From assembly GCF_905171775.1 (NCBI RefSeq), contig NC_053491.1:225602486-225666485 (forward strand): DNA of 64,000 bases. Direction: 5' to 3'. A model generated the notes under the pieces. It worked only from the letters and a program-made list of their open reading frames with translations, did not search any database and was not told where the DNA came from. Within the stretch, counting starts at the first letter, position 1. Each line of letters begins with the position of its first letter. Source of the DNA: Rana temporaria. Lineage: Eukaryota; Chordata; Amphibia; Anura; Ranidae. Below are positions 1-12,637 of the stretch, piece by piece. The translations under genes and the position numbers were made by a program.

Positions 1-119
1 GGTAGTGTGTGGGTATTCCGTCACTTCCTCGATGCCGCAATGTCTCCTGGGAACAATGACAAAAACTCCCAGGAGACAGTGCGGCATCGAGGAAGTGACG
101 GAATATCCGCACACTACCC
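1..119. mobile_element. Foldback MITE, possibly cut by window start
   Basis: Two arms of about 39 bp are near-perfect reverse complements around a short loop (arms 1-39 and about 80-119; each contains cacttcctcgatgccgca or its complement). This is a small hairpin MITE. The left boundary coincides with the window edge, so the target duplication cannot be checked. Superfamily unknown. Confidence 0.75.
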
Positions 120-241
120 GATGAATCCATATACAGAAAGCGGCCAGTAACATAAAGGATTACTAAGGTACAGTGGATCGAAAAAACAAATAAAAAAACA
201 TGCGGTTTAGTAATTATGCATATGAGCTTATCATTTTTTTT

Positions 242-305
242 TTTGGTGGGGGAGTGGATCTTGGGTGGGAGTTCCCACACTTTTTTCCCCAGGACTTGAC
301 CCCTG
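242..305. mobile_element. hAT terminal fragment
   Basis: The stretch ending ...ccaggacttgacccctg at 305 is the reverse complement of the left end of the hAT at 56443 (caggggtcaagtcctgg), and the match runs on for about 40 bp through the phrase gtgggaactc. I did not find the partner terminus to the left, so this is a terminal fragment or an element whose other end has decayed. Confidence 0.55.
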
Positions 306-1440
306 ATGGTAGACAGGTGATTAAATCAAGCTAACAGCTACTGCTGTGAAGAGTTTTCTGATAAAAATTATTGGGTGGCTCTAGAGCTGCCCGGTCACTT
401 TTATGGGGCTATCAAAGTGCGCCCCTTCCCACCGGTGGCACCCACAGTGGTTCCCAGGCTCTCCTGTTTAATGAGGAGCCCAGGACCATTGAAAACGGTT
501 TTGCCAGTGAGAGCAGGAGGAACCCTGGGAATATCTATTCTTCGATCCCTCCTGTGACTAATGGCCCCAGAAATGATGTGTATTATGTGAATTTCCGGGT
601 CACAGCTATCATTCCTTGGCTACTTTAGCCGAGGATGCAGTTATTCAAGCACAATCTGTGTTTGAATAGCTGCATTGGAGGGCAGGGGAGATATTGGGGG
701 TCTAACAGTATCTGTCACCTGCACATGCTATCACACGTAGGTAACTTGATAAAGTTTAAAAAAGTCCACCAAAATCCACAGTACCAGGCTGATGATGCTC
801 TGAATTTAGCTTTTTTCCTCTGTTTTCACCGAGTGATCCAGCCAGTAACATGCTTGTTAGAAGAATTTTCTGCCTTTTCCCTCCGTTATGTGTGCATGAT
901 TGGGGAGATAAAACGCCAAAGCAGCATTTCAGTGTGACAAAACGCGTTGGCCGAAATGTGTCACTTCCGCTGTTGCATTTCCGGCTGATGGAACACAGAA
1001 GAGTTTAGGATGTAATTTGAGGACTCCTGGCTTGTGTTATACAAGCATTATTATCCTGTGAGTAGTTTTTTAATGTTTTTATGGCATAAATAAAACTAAA
1101 TTATGCTATTGGAGGCTGTCTTGGCTTTTTCGTGACTAGAAAAGGAGACTGTATGCAAATTCCAAAACGCTTGCAGACCCAATTTCATAAAGAGTTATTA
1201 TGTTCTGGTAAGTGTGGTGGCAACAGAGGGGAGCACAGAGTGGTTGCACTAATGAACACTGGATGCTATAAAGTTTGAGCACTGGTCACTTTAATCTTCA
1301 CACAGTGGATACCATATTTGTGACTTTACATAAAGAGACTTTTTTTGCGTTTAGCACTAACAAATTGTATATATAATTATGGCACTATAAATTTAGTCCA
1401 CTGGTAAAGGCAATCCACACATGGTAATGAATTTATACTA
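306..1440. other. No gene recognised
   Basis: Holds one open frame (371-628, plus strand, 85 codons) that I do not recognise and that has no homologue visible elsewhere in the window. Bases 935-1130 look like the 3' region of a dispersed amphibian repeat (acgcgttgg motif, then an AATAAA-rich A/T tract near 1085-1105), but I cannot name the family. Confidence 0.4.
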
Positions 1441-1816
1441 AGGCTTCATTTCCATGGACGTTTTTGGACGTTTTTACAGCCACTTTTCTGAGCGTTTTTT
1501 GCAGCTTAAAAACGGCTCTCCATGTTAGTCTATGGCCTCATGCCCACCATGACGTTTTTGAGCTGTAGATGGCTGAGCCGTTTTTAAGCTGCAAAAAAAA
1601 AAACAGGACGAGTGCGTTCTGAAGCTCCAGCGTTAGAGCTGTAAAAACGCCAGACGTTAAAAAACGCTCAAAAACGCGCAAAAACGCTCAAAAACGCTAC
1701 CGCTGCGTTTTTGAGCTCCAGTTTAAAAAAAAAAAAAAAAAACATGGACAGGTGTTTTTAAGCTGTAAAAAAGGCTTAAAAAAGTGGCTGTAAAAACGTC
1801 CATGGAAATGAAGCCT
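1441..1816. mobile_element. Foldback MITE with TA target site
   Basis: Ends are aggcttcatttccatggacg and its exact complement at 1797-1816, flanked by TA on both sides (1439-1440, 1817-1818). The interior is a run of short gcgtttttgag/cagcttaaaaacg motifs that also pair across the centre, so the whole 376 bp can fold into one hairpin. No coding capacity. The TA duplication fits a Tc1/mariner-type MITE; class is inferred. Confidence 0.75.
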
Positions 1817-2161
1817 TATAGAAACAAAAAACCAAGGTATTTATGGATAAGATGCACACATGAGGCTTATGTCAATTATTACACTTTATATTTCACAGGT
1901 TTGATAATTTTTTTTACATTTTTACTGTATTTATTAATTAGTAAGCACCACACTAACCTAAGAACTCATACAGGGAATAGCAACAATTTTGCTTTATCAG
2001 TGGGTGGTGGAGCTACACTGATGCTAAGAAAGTAAGATGGCCTCTTTAATGACATTCTGTGGCTGTTCTTACTTGAGACTGTAACTTGATTCATAACTTC
2101 CTTACTCTGTTGATGAAAGTAGCACCGGTCCAGAGTAAAACTTTTTCCTAGCTATGACTTA

Positions 2162-2604
2162 TGCCGCATACACACGACCATTTTTCATGTCATGATTCTT
2201 GACGTGATTCTTGTCAAGCCTGCCTTGCATACACACGATCGTGAAAAAAAAATGCGCGAGCAAAGCGTGGTGACGTACAACACGTACGACGGCACTATAA
2301 GGGGGAAGTTCCATTCGAATGGCGCCACCCTTTGGGCTGATTATGCAAATTTCCCTTCTCATAACTTGCTTCTGAGCATGCGCGATATTTCCCCCGCCGT
2401 TAAAGCCTACACACGACCGTTTTTGACGACGAGAAAAACGACGACGTGAAAAACAACGAGAAAAAATAGAGCAGGTTCGAAATTTTTAATGCCCATTTTT
2501 TTCGTCGAGAAAAATGCTCCGGAGCCTACACGCGATCGTTTTTAATGACCAATTTAAAAAATTGCATTTTTCTCATCATGAAAATTGGTCGTGTGTACGC
2601 GGCA
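2162..2604. mobile_element. Harbinger-like MITE (TTA target duplication)
   Basis: Terminal inverted repeat tgccgcatacacacgacc pairs with ggtcgtgtgtacgcggca. The 3-bp duplication TTA is present at 2159-2161 and 2605-2607. The interior repeats the core tacacacgatcgt several times in both orientations. A TWA duplication and palindromic ends fit PIF/Harbinger MITEs. A diverged relative lies at 27001-27525. Confidence 0.75.
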
Positions 2605-2607
2605 TTA

Positions 2608-3071
2608 GGCGTGTGAGCTTAAATGCTTAAACTTTCCAAGCGCCGTGATAACTCTGCTACTGATTTTTGGAAAGCTAATTCAGCCTCTGTCTAGGGATGG
2701 AGATGTCACAATCACACAAAAGCGTTTGTTTAGTAAATGAGTGTCAGACTGATTTGCAAGAGAAAGGTGCCTGATTATGATGGTAACTAAGGCTAGCCAA
2801 AGATGGGCAGATGTCTCATGGACTGAATTGATACATGCATGGTTAACAGCTTACCTCCCTCCTATCACAATGAAAAGGGAAGGACTGGCCTGGTTGCCCT
2901 GAGATATTCCAACAAGTTGGAAAACCTTCTAAAGATAACATGCAGCATCAGAACACTTGCTATCATCTTCTAGAACTTTGCATGAACATTCCAGCAAACT
3001 GGGGTTTGATAAAGCCGTTTACAGCCATCCCGTGGCAATATTGTAACTCTGGAAGGGGAATCTACCCATAC
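2608..3071. other. No feature recognised
   Basis: A/T-rich unique-looking sequence. I see no repeat, exon or RNA gene in it. Confidence 0.4.
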
Positions 3072-3074
3072 TTA

Positions 3075-3669
3075 GGCCTCGTACACACGACCGAGTTTCT
3101 CGGCAAAAACCAGCAAGAACCTTGCTGGGAGATATTTTTTTGCCGAGGAAACCGGTCGTGTGTACATTTTCGTAGAGGAAACTGTCGAGAACCTCGACGA
3201 GCCAAAAAGAGAGCAAGTTCTCTATTTTCTCGACGGGAGTCTGATTTGGCTCGTCAAGTTTCTGGTCGGGCTGGTTTTCAACGAGAAACTCGGACGTCTG
3301 TATGCTAAGAAACCCGCGCTTGCTCAGAATAAAGTATGAGACGGGAGTAAAAGTAGCATTTGTAATGGAGATAACACATTTTTCACGCTGTAACAGACTG
3401 AAAAGTGCAAATGTCTCTTGCCAAACTTTTACTTAACACGGAAACACATGAAATTAGCAAAAGCAGCCCCAAGAGTTTAGCCAGTGGAATCGAACTTCCC
3501 CTGCCGTTGTATGTGTTGTAGGTCACCGCGTTTGAGAACGAGGAGATTTTGGCTTGACTGTGTGTACGCAAAGCAAGCTTGTCGAGTTCCTCGACAAGCC
3601 TAACAAGGAACTCGACGATGAACTCGATGTGTTTCGCCCGTCGAGTTTCTCGGTCGTGTGTACGAGGCC
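3075..3669. mobile_element. Harbinger-like MITE (TTA target duplication)
   Basis: Ends ggcctcgtacacacgaccga and the complementary tcggtcgtgtgtacgaggcc are flanked by TTA at 3072-3074 and 3670-3672. Interior cores such as gtttctcgg and ctcgacgagcc are repeated in both orientations. It shares ends and interior motifs with the shorter elements at 4936-5206 and 9586-9853, so all three belong to one family. Confidence 0.8.
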
Positions 3670-3672
3670 TTA

Positions 3673-4379
3673 CAGCTCCAAAATTGAATTTCATTGATTG
3701 CATGTAGCATGAACTGCACATTTCCTTCATTCAATACATGTATTAGTGACATTTTTAGCATCATTGAATTTCTCTGTGCTGGATATTGATTGCACTGGAC
3801 ACAGAAATAAAGGCATTGTTCCCCCATAGAAGGGAGTGTCATACACACACTGGTTATGAGCTGGGAGGGGTGTGTTCCATTCTGTGAACCTAAAGATCAA
3901 AGACCTTACGCTAAGTCATCCCACTCGCAAATAGTTCCCGATTAACCCCTACGCAACTGAAAGGCATTCACATCATTTTCTGTGTTGTTCTCCTGGTTTC
4001 TGGGGTAACATTGTTTATCTAAGACCAGTCTTTCAATAGTGAAGGCATTCCTCTGCTATTATATTCTTCATCTTCATTCTTATTAAAATTATTTCGATTT
4101 TCATGCTTAGGCAGACAAGAGATGCAAAGAGCAATGAAGATGTACAAAGCAGAGTCATTCACATAATCAGATTTCAGTTCCCATAAAGCTGAATTGTAAT
4201 TGGTTTTGTGGTTTACGAAACTTTTGTATACTGCTCCAAAGGGCCGGTTCACAATGGTGCATTGTGTGAAGAAGCCAGTCAATACTTTTTTTAACAAGAA
4301 AAAGAAGCCGGTCAATTCTAAATGGGTCAAGATGCATCTAAGATGGTGCATGCCACATTTTTTTATTAAAGCAGAACTA
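3673..4379. other. No feature recognised
   Basis: Moderately A/T-rich. Short open frames exist on both strands (for example 4019-4351 minus, 4200-4457 plus), but they overlap each other and show no family motif. Confidence 0.4.
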
Positions 4380-4735
4380 TACTTACTTCTAGATATGGGC
4401 CGAATAGCCCCCTGTTCGGTTCGCAGCAGAACTCCCCAAACAGGGGAAAAGTTCTAACCCGAACAGAAAACCCCATTGAAATCTATAGGAGCTGAACAGG
4501 AAAAATCAACAGTACCCATTTTCAAGGCTTATATGCAAGCAATTGGCCATAAAAGGGGCATGAGGGGCCAGGTACTGTCCTGGGGGACATGTATCAATGC
4601 AGAACTTTTTCTTAAAAACAATCGTTTTTTTTAGGAGCAGTGATTTTAATTATGCTTAAAGTGCAACAATAAAAACAACAAAAAAATCCTTTAAATATAG
4701 TGTCTGGACTTTTATCCTCTCGATGATAGCAGCAA
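4380..4735. mobile_element. hAT end fragment related to the 12646 element
   Basis: Motifs appear in the same order as in the first 300 bp of the hAT at 12646: the ttcgaac-like subterminal part, gggggacatgtatcaatgca, then ggagcagtgattttaat, then tcctttaaatat. This is a decayed copy of that family's terminal region. Its right part (from 4633) lies inside the tandem duplication and so recurs at 6869. Confidence 0.6.
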
Positions 4736-4741
4736 AAGACA

Positions 4742-4885
4742 GGTTCATACAACTCAAATTTCTCCACAGGGCCTACTACACCCCACAGAGACTGGCCTGC
4801 ATATACCCTCATTGTGACCCGTTATGCCCCAGGTGTAGACAGGAGGTAGGTTAATTTTGGCAATCTGGTCATGCCCCACGCTACT
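4742..4885 (+). pseudogene. LINE (L1/Tx1-type) ORF2 C-terminal scrap, copy 1
   Basis: The plus frame reads ...LKFLHRAYYTPQRL... followed by CPRC about 12 residues later, and, after a stop and frame change, FWQSGHAPR. In L1-clade ORF2 the C-terminal region has the same order: a hydrophobic block with YYTP/WYWTP, a CPRC zinc-like motif, then a W/H...CP block. Only about 45 residues remain and they are interrupted, so this is a relic. The same scrap is repeated in copy 2. Confidence 0.6.
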
Positions 4886-4935
4886 TGACACCCTAAGTAG
4901 CGTGTGTGGAACACGGGTCGAGCTCAAACCCCTAA

Positions 4936-5206
4936 GGTCTCGTACACACGACCAAGTTTCTCGGCAAAAACCAGCAAGAAACTTGCTGGGATTTTTTTTT
5001 TGCTGAGGAAACCGGTCATGTGTACATTTTTCGACGAGGAAACTGCCGAGGATCCCGTCGAGCCAAAAAGAGAGCATGTCTTCTTTTTCCTCGACGGGAA
5101 TGGAGAAACTTGCCCTGTCGAGTGTCTTGACAGCCTAACAAGGAACTCGACGAGGAAAACGATGTGTTTCGCCCGTCGAGTTTTCTCGGTCGTGTGTACG
5201 AGGCTT
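4936..5206. mobile_element. Harbinger-like MITE (empty hAT site)
   Basis: The ends ggtctcgtacacacgacc and ggtcgtgtgtacgaggct form a foldback of the same family as 3075-3669. The first eight bases, ggtctcgt, are the site that was duplicated when the 7180 hAT jumped into the second copy, so this copy preserves the unoccupied site. Confidence 0.8.
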
Positions 5207-6977
5207 GATTCTCCTGTTGAGTTACCTGGAGGAGGTGCAGGGAGACAGATACACTAAGCTCTGTTTGACGTTTTCCCTGTTCTATGCCAGAAGGGAAATC
5301 CTTCCTCCTTAGATGGAAGTCGGTGGAACCCCCCACAAGAGAATCTTGGTGCCATTCTATAAACTTGGTGCTGCCCCTCTATAGACTTACCTATAAGAGC
5401 AGACAGTCTCCAGCGAAGTTTGACAAGGTATGGTTAGAATGGATATGGTATGGTCAGCTAATGGCTAAAACAACTGTAGTGGACTGTAGGGTTTCGTGAG
5501 CCAGAGACCACTGCACCTGAAATTATCCCCCCCCTAGTTATCCCCCCCTAGTTAGGACTCCCCCCCCCTAGTTAGGACTCAGCGAGCGCCCCCCCCCCCC
5601 CTGAACCATACCAGGCCACACGCCCTCAACATGGGAGGTGCTTTGCTGCAGGGGGGCTCAGTGGTCTCTTCCCCACAACCCTGGCTGGTGGTTGTGGGGG
5701 TATGCAGGCAGGGGGCTAATCGGAACCTGGAAGCCCCCTTTAACAAAGAAGCCCCCCAATCCTGGCTGCCCCCATGTAAATGAGTATGGGGTACATAGTA
5801 CCTCTACCCATTCACCAAAAAAGTGTCAAAAAGTAAAAAGAACACAGAGATAGTTCTTACAATTCCTTTAATGAAAAATAAAAAACAGTGTCCCCCGATC
5901 TAAATCTATTGAAAATCACGCCGCCTGCTGCACTCGAAAAAGAAAAAAAAAAGCTCACGCAGTGCATTGCAGGGCGTTTGGCGGGGTGGCCACCTGTCAA
6001 ACACCCTGAAAATTCGAGTGTTTCCCAAACGGGGCAAACAGCCAATGTTCGGCTCAAGCTCAGGCTTTACTCACCCAACTCTACTTACCTCTACTCTGGT
6101 GCTCTGGTGTCCTGAACCTCTCTCACTTGCCAATGACATGTTCAGCAGGTCTTCTCGCTTCAATCCTTGGTAATTTTTGATTAGCCGGGCTGTGATGATT
6201 TTACTCCTCGGCAGGTGCTGAAATTTAACATTTTTGCTTGTACACTGTTGACAGGCAGGTAAGAAATTTTGAAGGCCTCCAGAAGGAGCTGAAGCTCCGA
6301 GCGCGTAGCCTGTGTATTCCAGCCAGCCCATTTCTTCCAGTGTTTCCTGTCTGTCTACTCACTTCTGGTGACGTCATATCAGCTCCTGCGGTCCATGCTG
6401 GTTCTTCCTGCAGGTCCTGCAGAGACACCTGTGCCGACATCAGGCCAATGGGGTCTCTTCCAGCCCCTCCTCCTCCACAAGCAGCTGAAATCTAGTTCCT
6501 GCTCCCATGTAGGACACAAGGACAGGGGAGATTGTGGGCTCATGATGCGCTAAAGACAGGCAAGGCCAGGAGGGAGAGCGGCCTCCACGTCAGGTGGGTG
6601 TGGGGAATGGGGAGTCAGAAAAAAGTCAGAGCTGACTGGCTGTAGCGGCCGGTACATCAGAGACTGGTGGTGGTAACGACGTGACCGTGTGGTACACAGA
6701 CAGGTCACTGGCACTGTGATGATGAGAGGTGCACAGCAGGATCACCAGCACTCGGGCACCCTAGGTGGCGGAGCCCCCTAGGCAGCTGCCTAGTTTGCCT
6801 AGTGGTAGCGCCATCCCTGTATCTGTGCAATACATTTATACTGGTTGCTCTGCATTTCTCTAGCGCATAGGAGCAGTGATTTTAATTATGCTTAAAGTGC
6901 AACAATAAAAACAACAAAAAAATCCTTTAAATATAGTGTCTGGACTTTTATCCTCTCGATGATAGCAGCAAAAGACA

Positions 6978-7121
6978 GGTTCATACAACTCAAATTTCTC
7001 CACAGGGCCTACTACACCCCACAGAGACTGGCCTGCATATACCCTCATTGTGACCCGTTATGCCCCAGGTGTAGACAGGAGGTAGGTTAATTTTGGCAAT
7101 CTGGTCATGCCCCACGCTACT
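6978..7121 (+). pseudogene. LINE ORF2 C-terminal scrap, copy 2
   Basis: Duplicate of the scrap at 4742-4885, with the same FLHRAYYTPQRL and CPRC residues and the same interrupting stop. It is a passenger of the tandem duplication and not an independent insertion. Confidence 0.6.
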
Positions 7122-7403
7122 TGACACCCTAAGTAGCGTGTGTGGAACACGGGTCGAGCTCAAACCCCTAAGGTCTCGTCAGGGCCGTCTTTAATATGGT
7201 TTGGGCCCAGGGCAAACATTTTTTTTGGGCCCCCCTCCAGCTTATTTTGGGCCTGGCTGGTTCACATGTATGTTTTGGCGGTCCTTATTTGTGCAGGTAC
7301 AGCAGCTCATTGATTTGAATGGGCTGCCATGCCTTCGTTTCCTGCAGAAAAAAGGTGCATTCAGCATTTTAAAAATACAGTTGCCTTGAAATCCATTCTG
7401 CTT

Positions 7404-7457
7404 TTGCACCATGCTACTTACCTGCAGTTCTTGCACCATGCTACTTACCTGCAGTTC
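7404..7457. repeat. 27-bp direct repeat x2
   Basis: Two identical 27-bp units (core ccatgctacttacctgcagt), abutting, inside the loop of the foldback part of the 7180 hAT. Confidence 0.7.
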
Positions 7458-7819
7458 TTGCACACACAAACGCACTGTGTTTTTAAAAGCGTGACCTAAA
7501 CATCTAAAAATGCAGCAAGTTTGACAGTGCGGGAACTGCAGATAAGTCACAGCAGACAGCATAATGGACAGACAGTGCTGTATTTCAGTGCTTGATGGGC
7601 ATAGGCGTGCCGTGTGCGCAGCCTATTACATGAGGCATGCGCTTTTCTTTGCAGGAAATGCAGGCATGGCGGCCCATTCAAATGAATGGGCTGCTGTGCC
7701 TGCGCAAATGTGGGCCGCCAAAACACATACATGTGAACCAGCCAGGCCCAAAAAAAGCCCATCAAGCAGTTAAATACAGACAGTAATGTCATGTGCTCTG
7801 AGGCTTTACTCAGCCTGGA

Positions 7820-7979
7820 CTGCAGGTCTGGTCTGTGATTTAAAGAGTTCCTCTATTTTACACATGGCATGGCATGGGGTCCCATGGTGCTAAAGCAGAA
7901 TGGACAGACAGTGCTGTGACCCCATGCCATGCCATGTGTAAAATAGAGGAACTTTTTAAAACACTGACCAGACCTGCAG
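7820..7979. repeat. 160-bp palindrome inside the hAT
   Basis: Left arm starts ctgcaggtctggtc and right arm ends gaccagacctgcag. The inner arms share catggcatggcatggggt/accccatgccatgccatg. Probably a small MITE captured inside the hAT, or part of its own structure. Confidence 0.75.
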
Positions 7980-8459
7980 TGAATCATCAAATATTATAAA
8001 GACTTTGGGCACACTCTACAGAAAACTTCTATTTACAATATAGATTAGCAAACTGTGACATAACTTGAGGAGCAGGACATGAAGAAGTCAGCCTCAGGAA
8101 GAGCAAACTGGGGATGTTATAAAATCATATTCTAATTCACTTTTATATGCAAGCAGCACCCAGTGGCAGGAAGGGAGAAGTGCGCGTCTAAAGGGAAGCC
8201 AGGGGTGCTGTACATTTTAAAACACTGGGAAGGGAAGCAGTACTGTCACTGGCTGCGTGTCGCTGATGATTTTCAGCCTGATTTGTGGGCAGCACAGGGG
8301 CTTAACGGGCGGCAGGGCCGCCATCAGGAATTATGGGGCCACTTACACAGCTTCAGGCATGGGCCCCCTGGAGCAGAGAACCGGGATGGGGGGTGCTGCC
8401 GCCTGAAATTGAGAAGCAGGGGGGGGGGGCTGCCGCAAATTTAGAAGCGGGGGGCCCTT

Positions 8460-9425
<966 letters not shown>

Positions 9426-9441
9426 GGGGGCCTCCGGACCC

Positions 9442-9443
<2 letters not shown>

Positions 9444-9482
<39 letters not shown>

Positions 9483-9501
9483 TTTTTTTTTTTTTTTTTT
9501 T
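9444..9501. repeat. A(35)T(23) tract
   Basis: Thirty-five A followed directly by 23 T. It could self-pair, and its exact length is likely to be unreliable in an assembly. Confidence 0.9.
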
Positions 9502-9590
9502 CAAAGGGGGATGCTTTGGGCCCCCAACAGTGACAGGGCCCAGGGCACCTGCCCCATTTGCCCTGCGGTAAAGACGGCCCTGGGTCTCGT

Positions 9591-9853
9591 ACACACGACC
9601 AAGTTTCTCGGCAAAAACCAGCAAGAAACTTGCTGGGATTTTTTTTTTGCTGAGGAAACCGGTCATGTGTACATTTTCCGACGAGGAAACTGCCGAGGAT
9701 CCCGTCGAGCCAAAAAGAGAGCATGTCTTCTTTTTCCTCGACGGGAATGGAGAAACTTGCCCTGTCGAGTGTCTTGACAGCCTAACAAGGAACTCGAAGA
9801 GGAAAACGATGTGTTTCGCCCGTCGAGTTTTCTCGGTCGTGTGTACGAGGCTT
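9591..9853. mobile_element. Harbinger-like MITE, copy 2, interrupted at its end
   Basis: Same element as 4936-5206. Its first 8 bp now appear on both sides of the inserted hAT (7172-7179 and 9583-9590), so its start is displaced 2.4 kb to the left. Confidence 0.8.
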
Positions 9854-11516
9854 GATTCTCCTGTTGAGTTACCTGGAGGAGGTGCAGGGAGACAGATACA
9901 CTAAGCTCTGTTTGACGTGTTCCCTGTTCTATGCCAGAAGGGAAATCCTTCCTCCTTAGATGGAAGTCGGTGGAACCCCCCACAAGAGAATCTTGGTGCC
10001 ATTCTATAAACTTGGTGCTGCCCCTCTATAGACTTACCTATCAGAGCAGACAGTCTCCAGCGAAGTTTGACAAGGTATGGTTAGAATGGATATGGTATGG
10101 TCAGCTAATGGCTAAAACAACTGTAGTGGACTGTAGGGTTTCGTGAGCCAGAGACCACTGCACCTGAAATTATCCCCCCCCCTTAGTTATCCCCCCCTAG
10201 TTAGGACTCCCCCCCCCTAGTTAGGACTCAGCAAGCGCCCCCCCCCCCCTGAACCATACCAGGCCACACGCCCTCAACATGGGAGGTGCTTTGCTGCAGG
10301 GGGGCTCAGTGGTCTCTTCCCCACAACCTTGGCTGGTGGCTGTGGGGGTATGCAGGCAGGGGGCTAATCGGAACCTGGAAGCCCCCTTTAACAAAGAAGC
10401 CCCCCAATCCTGGCTGCCCCCATGTAAATGAGTATGGGGTACATAGTACCTCTACCCATTCACCAAAAAAGTGTCAAAAAGTAAAAAGAACACAGAGATA
10501 GTTCTTACAATTCCTTTAATGAAAAATAAAAAACAGTGTCCCCCGATCTAAATCTATTGAAAATCACGCCGCCTGCTGCACTCGAAAAAGAAAAAAAAAA
10601 CTCACGCAGTGCATTGCAGGGCGTTTGGCGGGGTGGCCACCTGTCAAACACCCTGCAAATTCGAGTGTTTCCCAAACGGGACAAACAGCCAATGTTCGGC
10701 TCAAGCTCAGGCTTTACTCACCCAACTCTACTTACCTCTACTCTGGTGCTCTGGTGTCCTGAACCTCTCTCACTTGCCAATGACATGTTCAGCAGGTCTT
10801 CTCGCTTCAATCTTTGGTAATTTTTGATTAGCCGGGCTGTGATGATTTTACTCCTCGGCAGGTGCTGAAATTTAACATTTTTGCTTGTACACTGTTGACA
10901 GGCAGGTAAGAAATTTTGAAGGCCTCCAGAAGGAGCTGAAGCTCCGAGCGCGTAGCCTGTGTATTCCAGCCAGCCCATTTCTTCCAGTGTTTCCTGTCTG
11001 TCTACTCACTTCTGGTGACGTCATATCAACTCCTGCGGTCCATGCTGGTTCTTCCTGCAGGTCCTGCAGAGACACCTGTGCCGACATCAGGCCAATGGGG
11101 TCTCTTCCAGCCCCTCCTCCTCCACAAGCAGCTGAAATCTAGTTCCTGCTCCCATGTAGGACACAAGGACAGGGGAGATTGTGGGCTCATGATGCGCTAA
11201 AGACAGGCAAGGCCAGGAGGGAGAGCGGCCTCCACGTCAGGTGGGGTGTGGGGAATGGGGAGTCAGAAAAAAGTCAGAGCTGACTGGCTGTAGCGGCCGG
11301 TACATTAGAGACTGGTGGTGGTAACGACGTGACCGTGTGGTACACAGACAGGTCACTGGCACTGTGATGATGAGAGGTGCACAGCAGGATCACCAGCACT
11401 CGGGCACCCTAGGTGGCAGAGCCCCCTAGGCAGCTGTCTAGTTTGCCTAGTGGTAGCGCCATCCCTGTATCTGTGCAATGCATTTATACTGGTTGCTCTG
11501 CATTTCTCTAGCGCAT

Positions 11517-12637
11517 TGATAAACGCAACCACAACGCACCAATGTGAGCAGGCCCTCAATCTTACATAAATTAATAGAATAGTAAGCAAATATTGAGCAA
11601 TTGCTTTATAGTACAATGAGTAATATTTTGTGGTTAGCTCTCACACTGTCTTCTTGTCTGTCTTTCCTGACTCCACCAAATTAAATAAACATATTTTTCA
11701 GCCTGAGGTGTGTTTGGAACAGCCAATCCCTTTTTCTGGAATTACTTATTGTCTCTATTAGTTATACAATGCTCTCATTTTTCAGTTGTGAACTCGGGCA
11801 GCAGGTAGGCGAAAGTTGAGAGGTTTTTAAAACTAGTACATCTCAACAATGTATGCAAATGCAGAACAAAAGTGATACTACTATCCAGTCTAATTCATGG
11901 TATTCTATACACAATGGACACGCTCTATATTTTTTACCTACTTTTAAACTGTAGCAACGTGAGTCAAGATTTTTATTTTCAATCGTAATTTACCTCTTTA
12001 AAACTGAAGTTTAATCTGCTTACATTTTACCTTCTCTGTCTCCCCAATCAACATGATTTAAACATTTTCCAAATTAGACCTCTCCTTTATTATTTCTTAC
12101 CTTATTTTAGTAAAAGTAATTGAATTACTGTCTCTATGCCTCACTATGCAATGCAGGCAGATCATGGCTGGAGGGGCGCTGTATTTGTATTGTGCTTCCT
12201 GAAAAGTGCTAGATGATGCTGGACATACTGTACTCCATCCAGGAAATGAGACGGGCTTTATCTGACTTGTTACAGTTTCTAAAGCACACTGTGAAATGCT
12301 CACAGTGCAAAGTGAAATCAGAGTAAGCAATTTCAGTAAAAGAGAGGAGTCTGTATGAATATACAAGACTATGTGCACATGAGTATTTCTGCATTAAATG
12401 CAGGTTCTTGCTAGCAGTTAGCAGAAGAAAAATATGTGCCTAAAGTACTCGCGGTTAGACACTTTTAGATGCATCCAGACACAAACAGTATCCAAAGTTA
12501 AAATAACAAGGGCAGAAGATTTAATAGATGGAAAGATGAAAAAATTACTGAAGGTCCGCTTTAAGTCTGTAGGCAACTTAACTCTACTGTTAATTAACTG
12601 AATCTCTGGGAACAGACTGCAAAAGAGTTTCTGCCCA
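11517..12637. other. No feature recognised
   Basis: A/T-rich, low in recognisable repeats. Small frames on the minus strand at 12097-12378 and 12418-12711 show no family motif, and I see no convincing exon. Confidence 0.4.

Larger units (their letters stand above)
4633..6868. repeat. Tandem duplication, copy 1 (2236 bp)
   Basis: This block runs from aggagcagtgattttaatta to ...tctctagcgcat and recurs at 6869-11516. Outside the hAT insertion the copies differ by only scattered single bases and small poly-C/poly-A length changes. The left flank of copy 1 is continuous with the parental hAT-like sequence and the right flank of copy 2 continues into different DNA, so the new junction is at 6868/6869. 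Contents in order: hAT-end remnant, LINE ORF2 scrap, Harbinger-like MITE, poly-C tracts at about 5527-5600, and a GC-rich repeat ending in a hAT-type terminus (6757-6822, ...gcgccatccctg). Confidence 0.9.

Noticed and set aside
371..628. 85-codon frame with ordinary composition
   Set aside because: Possible fragment of a gene or retroelement, but no motif, splice context or second copy to support it.
935..1130. acgcgttgg and ctgatgg considered as a hammerhead ribozyme of a Penelope-like element
   Set aside because: The conserved core (CTGATGA with GAAA in the right spacing) is not present, so the motif cannot be supported.
7843..7961. Hairpin considered as a microRNA precursor
   Set aside because: The arms are part of a larger 160-bp palindrome within a transposon; MITE-like structure is the simpler reading.
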